From positions 2,071,063-2,135,062 of the forward strand of contig SCFE01000040.1 in assembly GCA_004352715.1 (NCBI GenBank): a DNA stretch of 64,000 nt. Reading direction: 5' to 3'. A program made the translations under genes and the position numbers. The DNA comes from Hofstenia miamia. Taxonomy: Eukaryota > Xenacoelomorpha > Acoela. This document shows, piece after piece, positions 63,414 through 64,000 of the stretch (within the stretch, counting starts at the first letter, position 1; each line of letters starts with the position of its first letter). The notes beneath the pieces were generated by a model. It made no database searches. It had not been told where the DNA came from and was given only the letters and a program-made list of their open reading frames with translations.

Positions 63414-64000
63414 ATGTTATTCACAATTCTTACTAAATTATAGTTATCCCTTAGGTCCACATGGGACAAAGGAACAAAAGATTTTCACGAAAATGACAAT
63501 GCAAATGTAATCCCAAAATTGTTTCACATAAAATGTTAAATTGTTTAGACAATATTATAGATTCCTGTCCTATATAACGTCTTTTCAATCATAACATAGA
63601 CCAACAAATACCCTTAGCAGTCGAAAGAAGAATTGCGGAATGCGCATTGCAAACTTACTTTACCAGGAATATTGGAAGGATTTGAACTAAAAAAATTGAA
63701 TTCGAAGGTGCAATATTTTTAGAGTTGATTACAATTTAATATAGCAAGTTTAGAGAAGCCAAATTATTTTCACATAGATTTATAAATTCAAAATTAGGTT
63801 TTTATTGTGAAGTTTTGTAACCAATCATATTTATTTCAATCACTAAGCATTTTTTAGCTCGTGAAAAATAACTGATGCAGGATTTTTTGGAATGAATTTC
63901 TCTGCTATTCCACTCTTTACATATTTAAAATCTTTGTTTGATAATAGATTACACCTAAAGCAAATTTATTTAAAACTAAACAATCGTTATTAATACACAG
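63414..64000. other. 3' UTR or downstream sequence
   Basis: AT-rich, no recognisable exon and no canonical AATAAA. It is either the 3' UTR of the receptor gene or, if the donor at 63357 is used, intron. Confidence 0.4.

Noticed and set aside
1-64000. CRISPR arrays, operons, insertion sequences or other prokaryotic systems
   Set aside because: No regularly spaced repeats, ribosome binding sites or long ORFs; spliced exons and eukaryotic transposons dominate.

Overview
This is a eukaryotic window: strongly AT-rich, intron-rich and full of transposon remains, with no operons or bacterial-type genes. The mix of mariner, Tc1/IS630-like, hAT-like and Penelope-like remains points to an animal. The one recognisable host gene is a death-domain receptor of the TNF-receptor superfamily, which fits a metazoan. 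I cannot name the species. The decayed transposons and long introns would suit many invertebrates, including lophotrochozoans and invertebrate deuterostomes.

The main result is a gene split over ten short exons on the + strand, spread across most of the window. None of its exons stands out as a long ORF. In order they encode a signal peptide (6611-6658, present a second time at 8243-8290), CRD1 (17753-17890), CRD2 and the start of CRD3 (21165-21343), the end of CRD3 and a stalk (26043-26191), the transmembrane helix (43376-43495), a juxtamembrane segment (44572-44655), and a death domain split over 48177-48219, 60380-60518 and 62978-63059. A C-terminal tail with a stop follows (63283-63413). 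Codon phase agrees at every junction, and the model gives 1113 bp, or 370 residues plus stop. The cysteine spacing matches the EDAR / XEDAR (EDA2R) / TROY (TNFRSF19) branch, and the death domain resembles EDAR and p75NTR. Exons 1-5 are well supported; the intracellular exons are less certain.

Layout: 1-6610 is upstream sequence with one hAT-like fragment. 6333-9605 is a 1.6 kb tandem duplication carrying exon 1 twice, joined at a single N and probably an assembly (haplotype) artefact. Intron 1 (to 17752) holds a 68-bp tandem repeat, a GC-richer block of unknown origin at 13741-14510 and a decayed dispersed repeat. Intron 2 carries the endonuclease end of a Penelope-like retroelement followed by a hammerhead-ribozyme-like core. 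Intron 3 carries a mariner element nested inside a Tc1/IS630-like element of opposite strand. Intron 4 (17 kb) holds a probable decayed hAT element with the longest ORF of the window, a cluster of a 16-bp motif, a gap in a TA repeat, a TATA-containing LTR-like stretch and small GC-rich hAT-like elements. Introns 5-8 add more hAT-like elements, a second N-joined duplication, a nested hairpin and TA microsatellites.

The gene's likely job is to bind a TNF-family ligand outside the cell and signal inside through death-domain adaptors. Everything else appears to be intronic or upstream sequence and mobile-element debris.
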